A stretch of DNA of 41,888 bases from contig JAOAQY010000096.1 of NCBI GenBank assembly GCA_025210965.1, forward strand, positions 1 to 41,888, in the 5' to 3' direction. This DNA is from Tissierellales bacterium (GTDB taxonomy: Bacteria > Bacillota > Clostridia > Tissierellales > JAOAQY01). The position numbers and the translations under genes were made by a program. Below the pieces are notes generated by a model that ran no database searches, was not told the origin of the DNA, and saw only the letters and a program-made list of their open reading frames with translations. Every line of letters starts with the position of its first letter. Position 1 is the stretch's first letter. Positions 9,200 to 16,927 of this stretch are shown piece by piece.

Positions 9200-9222
9200 A
9201 AAAAGGGCCTAGGCCCTTTAAA
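9200..9222 (-). terminator. Terminator of infC-rpmI-rplT
   Basis: The palindrome AAAGGGCCTAGGCCCTTT lies just after the rplT stop and is followed on the minus strand by TTTATTTAG. It is compact and nearly loopless. Confidence 0.8.
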
Positions 9223-9229
9223 ATTCCAA

Positions 9230-9583
9230 TTATAATTGGTTTTTAGCTAATTCAACTAATGCGCTGAAGCCTTGTGGATCATAGATTGCCATTTCAGACA
9301 ATACTTTTCTGTTGATCTCAACGTTAGCTTTTTTCAAACCGTTGATGAATCTGCTGTAGCTTAAACCATTGATTCTAGCTGCTGCATTGATTCTAGCGAT
9401 CCATAATTTTCTAAAATCTCTTTTCTTTAACTTACGTCCTGTGTAAGCATATTTTAACGATTTCATAACTGCTTGGTTAGCTGGTTTGAAGTTTTTGCTC
9501 TTCGCGCCATAGTAACCTTTAGCAAGTTTTAAGATCTTTTTATGTTTTTTCTTTGCGTTTAATGCCTTTTTAACTCTTGCCAT
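9230..9583 (-). CDS. rplT: 50S ribosomal protein L20
   Basis: L20 is an early-assembly protein of the large subunit that binds 23S rRNA and, in this operon, acts as the repressor of its own mRNA. The 117-residue sequence is the canonical length: a basic N-terminal extension ([19 protein letters not shown]) followed by the globular domain with [16 protein letters not shown] (about 56-71) and [29 protein letters not shown] site precedes the ATG. It is the last gene of infC-rpmI-rplT. Confidence 0.98.
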   Translation of the reverse strand: MARVKKALNAKKKHKKILKLAKGYYGAKSKNFKPANQAVMKSLKYAYTGRKLKKRDFRKLWIARINAAARINGLSYSRFINGLKKANVEINRKVLSEMAIYDPQGFSALVELAKNQL

Positions 9584-9613
9584 CTGAACTCAGCCTCCTC
9601 TTTAAAATTCTCT

Positions 9614-9814
9614 CTAGTATGGTAATAATTGAGCTATTCTCTTCATATCGCTATCGCTAACAATCTTAGCTTTTCTAAGATTTCTTTTTCTCTTAGGTGA
9701 TTTTTTAGTCAAAATGTGACTTGTATAGTTACTTCTTCTTTTTAATTTACCTGTACCAGTCTTTTTGAATCTTTTTGCTGCACCTCTATGAGTCTTCATT
9801 TTATTCTTAGCCAT
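9614..9814 (-). CDS. rpmI: 50S ribosomal protein L35
   Basis: A small, very basic 66-residue large-subunit protein. [20 protein letters not shown] and the [17 protein letters not shown] segment are diagnostic of L35. It sits between infC and rplT, with GAGGAGGACTTATTC before its ATG. Confidence 0.98.
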   Translation of the reverse strand: MAKNKMKTHRGAAKRFKKTGTGKLKRRSNYTSHILTKKSPKRKRNLRKAKIVSDSDMKRIAQLLPY

Positions 9815-9833
9815 GAATAAGTCCTCCTCTCAA

Positions 9834-10343
9834 TTATGATTTCTTTGGTGTTAACACCATAGTCATATTTCTGCCTTCAAGTTTTGCTTTCTTCTCAACA
9901 TCGCTGATTTCCGAAACCCTCTCGGCAAATTTATTTAAAACATCAAAGCCAATATCAGTATGACCCATCTCGCGTCCTCTAAATCTAACGGTCACTTTTA
10001 CCTTATCACCTTTAGATAAGAATTTGCTCGCGTTGTTGGCCTTGACCTCGATATCATGATTATCAGTTCTTGGTGTCATACGGATCTCTTTTACATTTAC
10101 TGTTTTTTGCTTTTTCTTAGCTTCTTTTTCTTTCTTCGCTAAATCGTATTTGTACTTTCCGTAATCTAAAATCTTGCATACCGGTGGTTTAGCATTTGGT
10201 GATACCTTAACCAAATCCAATTTCTTTTCATTGGCAAGTCTCTGAGCTTCCTTTCCAGGTACTACTCCTAACTGATTGCCCTCGTCGTCAATTAATCTTA
10301 CTTCTCTGTCTCTAATTTGTTCATTAATTTGAAGTTCCTTAAT
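9834..10343 (-). CDS. infC: Translation initiation factor IF-3, AUU start
   Basis: IF-3 binds the 30S subunit, prevents premature 70S assembly and proofreads start codons. The sequence LQINEQIRDREVRLIDDEGNQ, the Lys-rich linker around residue 75-90 and the C-terminal KVTVRFRGREMGH domain are diagnostic. I place the start at ATT (10341-10343): AGGAGG ends eight bases upstream, which is ideal spacing. The in-frame GTG at 10352 overlaps that same GGAGG and so cannot use it. AUU initiation is known for infC in other bacteria and makes IF-3 repress its own translation, because IF-3 discriminates against non-canonical starts. The resulting length is 169 aa. Confidence 0.93.
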   Translation of the reverse strand: MKELQINEQIRDREVRLIDDEGNQLGVVPGKEAQRLANEKKLDLVKVSPNAKPPVCKILDYGKYKYDLAKKEKEAKKKQKTVNVKEIRMTPRTDNHDIEVKANNASKFLSKGDKVKVTVRFRGREMGHTDIGFDVLNKFAERVSEISDVEKKAKLEGRNMTMVLTPKKS

Positions 10344-10385
10344 AAAAAACACCTCCTATTAGTCCTAGCTAATGGTAACTTGTAT

Positions 10386-10515
10386 ATAAAAAGCGGATAG
10401 CTAAAACTGCACAGCCATCCGCCAAAAGTCTAATCAAATCTTCGTTCAAACTTTAATATTAACCTCATTAGCCTTGCCATAAGGTGAGAAGCGGATAACT
10501 TCTACTTGCTTTACT
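10386..10515 (-). promoter_or_regulatory. L20-type ribosomal protein leader with attenuator
   Basis: On the minus strand, GCGGATGGCT (10413-10422) can pair with AGCTATCCGC (10393-10402) to form a ten-pair terminator followed by TTTTTATA. An earlier near-copy of the second arm, AGTTATCCGC (10491-10500), can pair with the same GCGGATGGCT to form an alternative antiterminator. The text between, CTTCTCACCTTATGGCAAGGCT, shown here as two short blocks CTTCTCACC and GGCAAGGCT, resembles the L20 leader of Firmicutes. Excess L20 would favour termination. Confidence 0.85.
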
Positions 10516-10520
10516 TGATA

Positions 10521-10549
10521 AGTATACTCTACTCAATTCTATTTGTCAA
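10521..10549 (-). promoter_or_regulatory. Promoter of infC-rpmI-rplT
   Basis: A consensus TTGACA (10544-10549) and TATACT (10521-10526) with 17-base spacing. It overlaps the last codons of the upstream phosphatase gene. Confidence 0.88.
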
Positions 10550-11159
10550 GCTCTTTTTTATAATGTGATGTATCTCCATACAATCTCACATCGTAATCAT
10601 CCAAACTTTTAAAATCTACAATGCTCAGACTTGTTGGTTTCACAAAGTTTTCCCACAATGTTTCAATCCCCAATTTCATAAAATAGTTCATCAAAACTTT
10701 CACTACTATTCCATGAGCTACGATCAAAATATTGCCTTCTTTTTCTTCACCAATTTTTTTGATAGTGGCAAGAACTCTTTCCTCTACTGATTCAAATGTT
10801 TCTCCATCTATCGGTTTATACAGTTCTGGTTGATTCCAAAAATTATGAGATTCCTCAGGGAATTTCTCATCTATTTCATCTATTCTCCAGCCTTCCCAAA
10901 TTCCAAAATTACATTCTCTCAAATCATCTATAGTTTGAATTTCTATCTTCCTATCAGCCCTTAGTATTTCAGCTGTAGTTTGTGCTCTTTCAAGCGGACT
11001 TGCATATATTGCATCAAACTCAACATCTATAAGTGCCGTACTAAGCCACATAGCTTGCTGTAAACCTAGCTTTGTAAGTGCAGAATTCTTACTACCTTGC
11101 AATCTGCGCTCTTCATTCCACTGCGTTTGCCCATGACGTGTAATATAAAGTTTTGCCAT
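10539..11159 (-). CDS. Histidine phosphatase family protein (phosphoglycerate mutase-like)
   Basis: This is a cytosolic member of the branch-1 histidine phosphatase superfamily. The catalytic RHG is at residues 8-10 (YITRHGQTQWNEERRLQG), and the second active-site His is in LIVAHGIVVKVL at about residue 148. A conserved RAQTTAEIL segment lies near 59-67. At 206 aa it is the size of cofactor-independent GpmB, CobC or PhoE-like phosphatases; I cannot tell which substrate it uses, and no cobalamin genes are nearby. It follows thrS by 59 bases and may be cotranscribed. The start ATG at 11159 has GAGGAGGAGTAGTTT upstream. Confidence 0.85.
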   Translation of the reverse strand: MAKLYITRHGQTQWNEERRLQGSKNSALTKLGLQQAMWLSTALIDVEFDAIYASPLERAQTTAEILRADRKIEIQTIDDLRECNFGIWEGWRIDEIDEKFPEESHNFWNQPELYKPIDGETFESVEERVLATIKKIGEEKEGNILIVAHGIVVKVLMNYFMKLGIETLWENFVKPTSLSIVDFKSLDDYDVRLYGDTSHYKKELDK

Positions 11160-11218
11160 AAACTACTCCTCCTCATATAGCATCAAGGATCAAGGGGCTA
11201 TTCGCCCCTTTTCTATTT

Positions 11219-13138
11219 CTAAAGTGAATTTTGTTTTTCTCTAATTTCTTTACTAATTTTTTCTACAAACTCATCTAAAGTCGAGCTTCCTAAGTCACCC
11301 TTATCTCTAGATCTAACTGCAACAGCATTAGCTTCTGCTTCTTTCTCGCCAATAACTAACATATATGGAACTTTTTCTAATTGAGCTTCTCTTATTTTAT
11401 AACCTATTTTTTCTGCTCTATCGTCTAATTCTACTCTTATGCCTAAATCAAATAATTTATCCTTAATCTCTTTAGCGTATCCTATGAATTTATCAGAAAT
11501 AGGTAAAATTTTCGCTTGAACTGGAGCTAACCATGTTGGGAACTTACCAGCATAGTGCTCAATTAATATACCCATAAATCTTTCAATACTACCAAATGCA
11601 ACACGGTGAATCATAATAGGTCTATGTTTTTCACCATCTTTACCGATATAAGTTAAATCAAATCTTTGTGGCAATTGCATATCTAATTGAATTGTTCCGC
11701 ATTGCCATGTTCTTCCAATAGCATCTTCTAAGTGGAAATCTATCTTAGGACCATAGAATGCTCCATCACCTTCGTTAACTACGAAGTCAACACCAAGTTC
11801 CTCTAGCGCTCCTCTTAATCCATCCTCTGCTAATTCCCAATCTTCATCTGATCCCAATGATTTCTCTGGACGAGTTGAAAGTTCTAAATGATACTTAAAT
11901 CCAAATGTCTTGTAAACTTCATCAATAAGCTGTGCAACACCTTTGATTTCATCTTTGATTTGTTCTGGAAGCATGAATATATGAGCATCATCTTGAGTAA
12001 AGGCTCTTACTCTCATAAGTCCATGTAGTGCTCCAGAAAATTCATGTCTGTGAACTCTACCAAGCTCTCCAACTCTCATAGGGAAATCTCTATATGAGTG
12101 CATCTCTGTCTTGTATGCAAGCATTCCACCTGGACAGTTCATTGGTTTGATCGCAAAATCCTCTTCATCAATTTGAACAGTATACATGTTCTCTTTGTAG
12201 TGATACCAGTGACCTGATGTCTCCCAAAGTTTTCTATTCAATATGATTGGAGTTTCTATTTCAACGTATCCCGCTTTTCTATGAACCTGTCTCCAGTATG
12301 CTAATAATTCGTTTTTAAGATCCATTCCTCTTGGTAAGAATATAGGGAAACCTGGGCCTTCTTCTGGTAATGAGAATATACCAAGTGCTGGTCCTAATTT
12401 TCTATGATCTCTCTTCTTAGCTTCTTCTATTCTCTCTAAGTAAGCTTCTAATTCTTTGTTTTTCTCAAAAGAGATACCGTAAATTCTTTGAAGCATTTTA
12501 TTTTTTTCGTCGCCTCTCCAGTATGCTCCTGCTATACTAGTAAGTTTAATAGCCTTAACTTTCTTTGTAGAAGACAAGTGAGGACCTGCACATAGGTCTG
12601 TAAAATCTCCCTGTCTGTAGAAAGATATTATAGAATCTTCTGGTAAATCAGTTATAAGTTCTACCTTGTAATCTTCTCCTTGATCTGCTACAAATTTAAG
12701 AGCTTCTTCTCTTGACAATTCAAATCTCTCAATTTCTATGTTTTCTTTTGCAATTTTTTTCATTTCTTTTTCTATTTTCTCTAAATCTTCTTGAACAAAT
12801 CTATGCTCAACATCGATATCATAGTAAAATCCATCTTTTATTGCAGGTCCTATAGCCAATTTTGCATCTGGATATAGTCTTTTAATAGCCTGAGCCAACA
12901 TATGTGCACTTGTATGCCAGAAAAAATGTTTTCCATCTGCACAATCTGCTTTAAGCAGCTCAATTTCACCATCTTCTTCTAATTTGGATTTCAAATCAAC
13001 AAGCTGTCCATTGAATTTAGCTCCAACAACAACTCTAGCAAGCCCTTCGCTTATTCCACGAGCAAAATCCAATACGCTCGTTTCTTTTTCTACCTCTTTA
13101 ATTGATCCATCAGGTAATTTAATATTAATCATTGCCAT
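11219..13138 (-). CDS. thrS: Threonine--tRNA ligase
   Basis: This class II synthetase charges tRNA-Thr and edits Ser-tRNA-Thr. From the start I favour it is 639 aa: a TGS domain (about 1-62), an N2 editing domain with the HTSAHML metal site near 70-76, the catalytic core with motif 2 (MRVGELGRVHRHE, about 350-362) and NCPGG near 333, and a C-terminal anticodon-binding domain from about 535. The ATG at 13138 is eight bases after GGAGG; an in-frame upstream ATG at 13180 lacks such a site and would add 14 poorly conserved residues. Expression is under the Thr T-box immediately upstream. Confidence 0.96.
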   Translation of the reverse strand: MAMINIKLPDGSIKEVEKETSVLDFARGISEGLARVVVGAKFNGQLVDLKSKLEEDGEIELLKADCADGKHFFWHTSAHMLAQAIKRLYPDAKLAIGPAIKDGFYYDIDVEHRFVQEDLEKIEKEMKKIAKENIEIERFELSREEALKFVADQGEDYKVELITDLPEDSIISFYRQGDFTDLCAGPHLSSTKKVKAIKLTSIAGAYWRGDEKNKMLQRIYGISFEKNKELEAYLERIEEAKKRDHRKLGPALGIFSLPEEGPGFPIFLPRGMDLKNELLAYWRQVHRKAGYVEIETPIILNRKLWETSGHWYHYKENMYTVQIDEEDFAIKPMNCPGGMLAYKTEMHSYRDFPMRVGELGRVHRHEFSGALHGLMRVRAFTQDDAHIFMLPEQIKDEIKGVAQLIDEVYKTFGFKYHLELSTRPEKSLGSDEDWELAEDGLRGALEELGVDFVVNEGDGAFYGPKIDFHLEDAIGRTWQCGTIQLDMQLPQRFDLTYIGKDGEKHRPIMIHRVAFGSIERFMGILIEHYAGKFPTWLAPVQAKILPISDKFIGYAKEIKDKLFDLGIRVELDDRAEKIGYKIREAQLEKVPYMLVIGEKEAEANAVAVRSRDKGDLGSSTLDEFVEKISKEIREKQNSL

Positions 13139-13216
13139 TTGCTCTTCCTCCTTTATTTCATCATATATTATCTTTTGCAAGCTCTGTATTCATCAATTCC
13201 ACACTTTTTTTACAAA

Positions 13217-13468
13217 TAAAAAAACTCTACATCCTGCTAGGGACGAGAGTTATCGCGCGGTACCACCCTACTTAAGAAAAACATTGTCTTTCTTCAGCTC
13301 ACGATTATAACGTAATCAACGGACATTCTTACACCTTATATAATCAAGGCTTTCGAACTCAGCTCAGGGTTAGTATTCAACCAAACAGTACTTAGAATGA
13401 TTCCAGCCTAGTCATTCCTCTCTAGAAGCCTTTTTTAGTTTACTCGTCCCTTCACAGCTTTTATCTTT
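13217..13468 (-). promoter_or_regulatory. T-box leader of thrS (threonine)
   Basis: The core AGGGTGGTACCGC is at 13257-13269 and is followed by a terminator (ACTCTCGTCC / GGATGTAGAGT) with seven T residues ending near 13217. A Stem I apical motif (GGCTGGAATC) is visible. The Thr codon ACC at 13368-13370 lies 3' of Stem I in the position expected for the specifier, though its flank (ACTA-ACC-C) departs from the GAA-N context seen in the other leaders here. Confidence 0.9.
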
Positions 13469-13474
13469 TGTTTT

Positions 13475-13503
13475 ATTATATTTAGTTATATTTTTTTTGT
13501 CAA
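13475..13503 (-). promoter_or_regulatory. Promoter of the thrS T-box leader
   Basis: Perfect TTGACA (13498-13503) and TATAAT (13475-13480) hexamers with 17-base spacing. Confidence 0.9.
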
Positions 13504-13507
13504 GTCT

Positions 13508-13590
13508 AAAATGTTTTTAATAATAAATATTCTCGTCAACAAAATATTTATAATAATAAATATTCTCGGTAGCAAAATATTTCTAATAAT
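13508..13590. repeat. 33-bp tandem repeat, about 2.5 copies
   Basis: Two full 33-base units (13508-13540 and 13541-13573) share TAATAATAAATATTCTCG and differ at a few positions. A third, partial unit starts AAAATATTT at 13574 and runs into the last codons of rsmE. The repeat fills the space between the rsmE stop and the thrS promoter. It is very AT-rich, so slippage is a sufficient explanation. Confidence 0.75.
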
Positions 13591-14299
13591 ATAATCTACC
13601 TATGGCGACTTTTATAGCAGTCTCCACCCTAAGTATTCTATTCCCCAAATTAACGGCCTTAAACCCTATCTTTTCTAGACAATCTATTTCATAATCTGTA
13701 AAACCACCTTCTGGACCTATGGCTATAGTAATTGCTTTTTCTTCAAAATCACTTAAGCTGTTTTTATTATCGATCCTCGGATGAGCTACTATCGCCTCAG
13801 TACCTTCAATGATACTAGGCAATTCATCTTCTACAAATGGTTTGAAATACTTGTGAATACTTACTTTAGGCAGTATAGTATCACAACCCTGTTCTAACCC
13901 TAATAACATCTGTTCCTTAAGTTTTTCATCACTTAGCCAAGGTGTAGACCAATAGCTTTTCTCAACTTTCCAGGTTTTTATCAGATGTATTTCCCCTATT
14001 CCAAGCGTAGTGCAATCTTCTATAAGCCTTTTCATTGCTTTAGGTCTAGGCATAGCTAGTATAAGTTTTATTGGCAATTTATTCGGCGGTTCTCGGTTCA
14101 ACTCGACCTCTATATCGGCAGACTCTTCATCCATTCTAACGAGTATTCCCTCTCCTATTTTCCCATTTAGTTCGCCTACTCTGATAGAATCTCCTAATTC
14201 CACCTTGTGCACTTCTAACATATGCTTATATTGTCTACCCTCTACTCTAATCGTTGTATCATTTATCCAATTTTTTTTATCTATAACTAATAAGTTCAT
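13583..14299 (-). CDS. rsmE: 16S rRNA m3U1498 methyltransferase
   Basis: RsmE is a SAM-dependent SPOUT methyltransferase that makes N3-methyluridine at position 1498 of 16S rRNA, in the decoding region. The 238-residue protein has an N-terminal PUA-like RNA-binding domain (about 1-72) and a trefoil-knot catalytic domain with the family motifs AIGPEGGFTDYEID (about 194-207) and LGNRILRVETA (about 218-228). The ATG at 14299 is one base beyond the TGA stop of the DUF6873 gene, so translation is probably coupled. PrmA, often the upstream neighbour in Firmicutes, is absent and a DUF6873 gene takes its place. Confidence 0.95.
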   Translation of the reverse strand: MNLLVIDKKNWINDTTIRVEGRQYKHMLEVHKVELGDSIRVGELNGKIGEGILVRMDEESADIEVELNREPPNKLPIKLILAMPRPKAMKRLIEDCTTLGIGEIHLIKTWKVEKSYWSTPWLSDEKLKEQMLLGLEQGCDTILPKVSIHKYFKPFVEDELPSIIEGTEAIVAHPRIDNKNSLSDFEEKAITIAIGPEGGFTDYEIDCLEKIGFKAVNLGNRILRVETAIKVAIGRLYY

Positions 14300-14300
14300 A

Positions 14301-15008
14301 TCATTCTCCCATAATCAATATAGTTCCGTAATCCACTATAATATCATCACTAAGTTCTATTAATTCTATTCCCTTAGCTTCAATCCATTCTCTTACACTC
14401 TTTTCAAAATCATGATACTCAAGTGAACCAGTAATGTAAAGTTTGTCACTTCCTTGGCTACTAGAGCCTCCTATAAATCCATGATCATATCCATTTAGTA
14501 TTATACTATTTGGATTTATTTCCAAATAGTCAATCTTTTCTTTTCTAAGCACATTGCCAACTCCAACATCTCCACAAATACAGCTACCATCTGGGATTAT
14601 TGCCATGGAACACTTGCCGTAACCCTGATTGATATTTACAAGTTCTATATTATTTTTACATAACTCTCGTTTTATTATTTCATCAGTAAAGTTAGCTCTG
14701 TGAAATGCTTTATTCCTCATGACAGCACAATTATAGGCTATATCTAAAGGATATTTATGTTCTAATTTTGATTTACCACAGATAAGATTCAAATCATATT
14801 TTTCCAATTTATTGATATAATGATTAAAAAGTTCTGGGCAAATAACTATTGTATGCTTATCAATTCTACACATCTGCATATCTGGATGATATGCAACTGG
14901 TTTTGCTAATTTTGAATGTTCTATAGTTTTTTCTACTGCAAAACCACACGCTTTTAAGTTAGCAATCATACTATCTGGCATTCTTCCGTCTACGATAGCT
15001 AATTCCAT
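14301..15008 (-). CDS. DUF6873 family protein, probable GME/pentein fold
   Basis: No characterised function is known to me. The 235-aa soluble protein resembles the DUF6873 family, which is assigned to the guanidino-group-modifying (pentein) fold of arginine deiminases and amidinotransferases. Candidate active-site features are a Cys/Gly-rich PDGSCICGDVGVGN stretch near 155-168 and a His in NGYDHGFIGGSSSQGSDK near 186-203. The ATG at 15008 has GGAG eight bases upstream; a GTG at 15017 would abut the same GGAG. The gene lies between tRNA-Phe with its terminator and rsmE. The fold assignment comes from memory of the family and needs a profile search. Confidence 0.6.
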   Translation of the reverse strand: MELAIVDGRMPDSMIANLKACGFAVEKTIEHSKLAKPVAYHPDMQMCRIDKHTIVICPELFNHYINKLEKYDLNLICGKSKLEHKYPLDIAYNCAVMRNKAFHRANFTDEIIKRELCKNNIELVNINQGYGKCSMAIIPDGSCICGDVGVGNVLRKEKIDYLEINPNSIILNGYDHGFIGGSSSQGSDKLYITGSLEYHDFEKSVREWIEAKGIELIELSDDIIVDYGTILIMGE

Positions 15009-15040
15009 ATCAACCACTCCGAGTTCTTTTTAATATATAA

Positions 15041-15067
15041 AAAAAAGACTTCCAAGCTGGAAGTCTA
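15041..15067 (-). terminator. Terminator after tRNA-Phe
   Basis: AGACTTCC pairs with GGAAGTCT around a five-base loop, followed by TTTTTTAT on the minus strand, four bases after the CCA end of the tRNA. Confidence 0.85.
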
Positions 15068-15070
15068 ATC

Positions 15071-15146
15071 TGGTGCCCAGAGGCGGAATCGAACCACCGA
15101 CACGGGGATTTTCAGTCCCCTGCTCTACCGACTGAGCTATCTGGGC
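15071..15146 (-). tRNA. tRNA-Phe (anticodon GAA)
   Basis: The 76-base gene folds as a standard cloverleaf. The acceptor stem is GCCCAGA/TCTGGGC, the D arm is GCTCAGTCGGTAGAGC, the anticodon loop is ACTGAAAAT with anticodon GAA, and the T loop is GGTTCGATTCC. The CCA end is encoded. It is a single-gene transcript with its own promoter and terminator. Its product is the ligand expected for the pheST T-box elsewhere in the window. Confidence 0.98.
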
Positions 15147-15176
15147 AAAAGCGTCATCTCTTCTGACAACGATATT

Positions 15177-15205
15177 AGTATACCAACTTATTCCAATTGT
15201 GTCAA
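15177..15205 (-). promoter_or_regulatory. Promoter of tRNA-Phe
   Basis: Consensus TTGACA (15200-15205) and TATACT (15177-15182) with 17-base spacing, 31 bases before the mature tRNA 5' end. Confidence 0.9.
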
Positions 15206-15225
15206 GAGATTTCCGCATATTTTCT

Positions 15226-16116
15226 CTATTTTTCAGCTTTTTCTATGAGTTTTGCCAAATCAGACTCTGAAAATACATATTTTGTATTACAGAAATGGCA
15301 TGTAAGCTCTGCTCCATGATCTTTTTCAATCATATCTTTAATCTCTGCCTTACCGACACTTATAAGAGCTCGCTCTATTCGTTCTTTATCACAGTCACAA
15401 ATATAGTTAATTTCCTGTTTCTCTAAAAGTTCAATTCCCATATCTTCAAAAAGGCCCTCAAGTATTTCTTCTGGAGAATATCCCTCGTCTATAAGTGCTG
15501 ACATAGGTGTCATAACCTGTAGTTTGTGTTCAAGTAATCCTAAATCATCCTCTGAAATATTCGGAAGTACTTGTATTATCATTCCACCTGCTGCTTTTAC
15601 AGATAAATCTTTTTCAACTAGTACTCCTAAAGCTACTGCCGACGGTTGCTGCTCAGATACTACATAATAATTACTCAAATCCTCCGCTATCTCTCCACTA
15701 ATTAAATCAGCTTGACCTACGTAAGGTTCTTTAAGTCCATAATCTCTTATGACTGTAAGTTTTCCTTTACCAACAGCCCCGCCTACGTCTAACTTTCCTT
15801 GCTCATTTATCTCAACTGGAATATTAGGGTTTCCAACATACCCCTTTACATTACCATTTTTTTTGGCTACAACTGCGACTTCACCTAATGGACCGTCTCC
15901 CTTTATTATCATGGAAACTTCATCTTTTTCATTTTTTTGCATAACTCCCATTATTGCCCCAGCAGTAATACTTCTTCCAAGTGCTGCAGTAGCAACCGGT
16001 GTAAGGTTATGGGTAATTCTAGCCTTTTCCACCATTTCTGTAGTTTTTGCTATAAAAACTCTAAAACTTCTATTTTTATCTACTCCACGAATTACATAAT
16101 TTTCTATTTTACTCAT
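15226..16116 (-). CDS. hslO: Hsp33 redox-regulated chaperone
   Basis: Hsp33 is a cytosolic holdase activated by oxidation. The 296-residue sequence has the N-terminal chaperone domain (GRSITAGAIMGVM, about 48-60) and the C-terminal zinc switch: CDC at 240-242 and CHFC at 273-276, the four cysteines that bind Zn when reduced. Its ATG at 16116 has AGGA six bases upstream, and it starts eight bases after the methyltransferase gene. The presence of Hsp33 in an anaerobe suggests a need to survive oxygen or hypochlorite exposure. Confidence 0.96.
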   Translation of the reverse strand: MSKIENYVIRGVDKNRSFRVFIAKTTEMVEKARITHNLTPVATAALGRSITAGAIMGVMQKNEKDEVSMIIKGDGPLGEVAVVAKKNGNVKGYVGNPNIPVEINEQGKLDVGGAVGKGKLTVIRDYGLKEPYVGQADLISGEIAEDLSNYYVVSEQQPSAVALGVLVEKDLSVKAAGGMIIQVLPNISEDDLGLLEHKLQVMTPMSALIDEGYSPEEILEGLFEDMGIELLEKQEINYICDCDKERIERALISVGKAEIKDMIEKDHGAELTCHFCNTKYVFSESDLAKLIEKAEK

Positions 16117-16124
16117 CTCCTATC

Positions 16125-16856
16125 CTATTTTCTAACTACAAAATTTACTCTCTCTATCTTTTTAGAATCATCAAATTCCATTTCAAAAGCTTCATAGACG
16201 TCTATTTTACCAAACCCAGCTTCACTAAGTTTTTCTTTCAAATATTCTATTTCATAAGCTCTTTCAAGATGTTCCTCTTCATATCTCTCATAGAGACCTT
16301 CTTCTACTTCCATGAATATATTTAAAATAAATTTGCAAATAGGTGCTTCATAGTTATTTTCCCAAACTAAAAAGCAATCCTCTTCTTCACTTATGAACTT
16401 ATTTTTGCCTAATATATGCTCTAATTTATAGGGCGTATTTACATCGAATATAAAAATTCCATCCTCTTCAAGATGATTATAAACATTTTCAAACGTTTTT
16501 AAAAGATCTTCTTCTTCAACTATATAGTTTATACTATCACAAACAGCAATTATAGAATCAAACTTTTGCCTGTATTTAAAATCTATCATATTTTGATGTG
16601 AAAGTTTCAAATTTGGGCATCTGCCAATTTTTTCTCTTGCAAGCAAAAGCATATCTTCTGATAAATCAAATGCAGTAGTATCATAGCGCTTCTTACAAAA
16701 ATACTGTGTCAAGTTTCCCGACCCACAAGCCATCTCTAAAACTTTCTTTGGCTTTAGGTTTTCCTTCTCAAATATACTTTCTATGTAGTCAAACCATTTA
16801 TCATATGGTACTTCTTCCATCAGACGATCGTATACTTCAGCAAATTGATCGTACAT
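16125..16856 (-). CDS. Class I SAM-dependent methyltransferase
   Basis: The 243-residue protein has a Rossmann methyltransferase core with motif I VLEMACGSGNLT at about 39-50, an acidic motif II (TTAFDLSEDML, about 60-70) and motif post-I residues FDSIIAVCDSINYI near 100-113. Substrate is unknown; the nearest familiar group is the small YqeM-like or ubiE-like methyltransferases of Firmicutes. It is co-transcribed with hslO downstream. A bidirectional-looking hairpin at 16884-16905 separates it from hpt. Confidence 0.85.
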   Translation of the reverse strand: MYDQFAEVYDRLMEEVPYDKWFDYIESIFEKENLKPKKVLEMACGSGNLTQYFCKKRYDTTAFDLSEDMLLLAREKIGRCPNLKLSHQNMIDFKYRQKFDSIIAVCDSINYIVEEEDLLKTFENVYNHLEEDGIFIFDVNTPYKLEHILGKNKFISEEEDCFLVWENNYEAPICKFILNIFMEVEEGLYERYEEEHLERAYEIEYLKEKLSEAGFGKIDVYEAFEMEFDDSKKIERVNFVVRK

Positions 16857-16881
16857 CTTTACACCTCTCTTTTCAATCTAA

Positions 16882-16907
16882 AACCGAGGAGAAAAATCTC
16901 CTCGGTC
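16882..16907 (-). terminator. Terminator of hpt
   Basis: ACCGAGGAGA pairs with TCTCCTCGGT around a short T-rich loop, followed by TTTAG. It sits between the hpt stop and the methyltransferase start. Confidence 0.7.
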
Positions 16908-16927
16908 TAAAATCATTTTTTCTATTT

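Noticed and set aside
11193-11210. AAGGGGC/GCCCCTT hairpin after thrS considered as a terminator
   Set aside because: On the minus strand it is followed only by TTGATCC, too poor in T to be an intrinsic terminator; the phosphatase gene may be read through.
15030-15218. A 62-codon frame on the minus strand
   Set aside because: It is the tRNA-Phe gene with its promoter and terminator read as protein.
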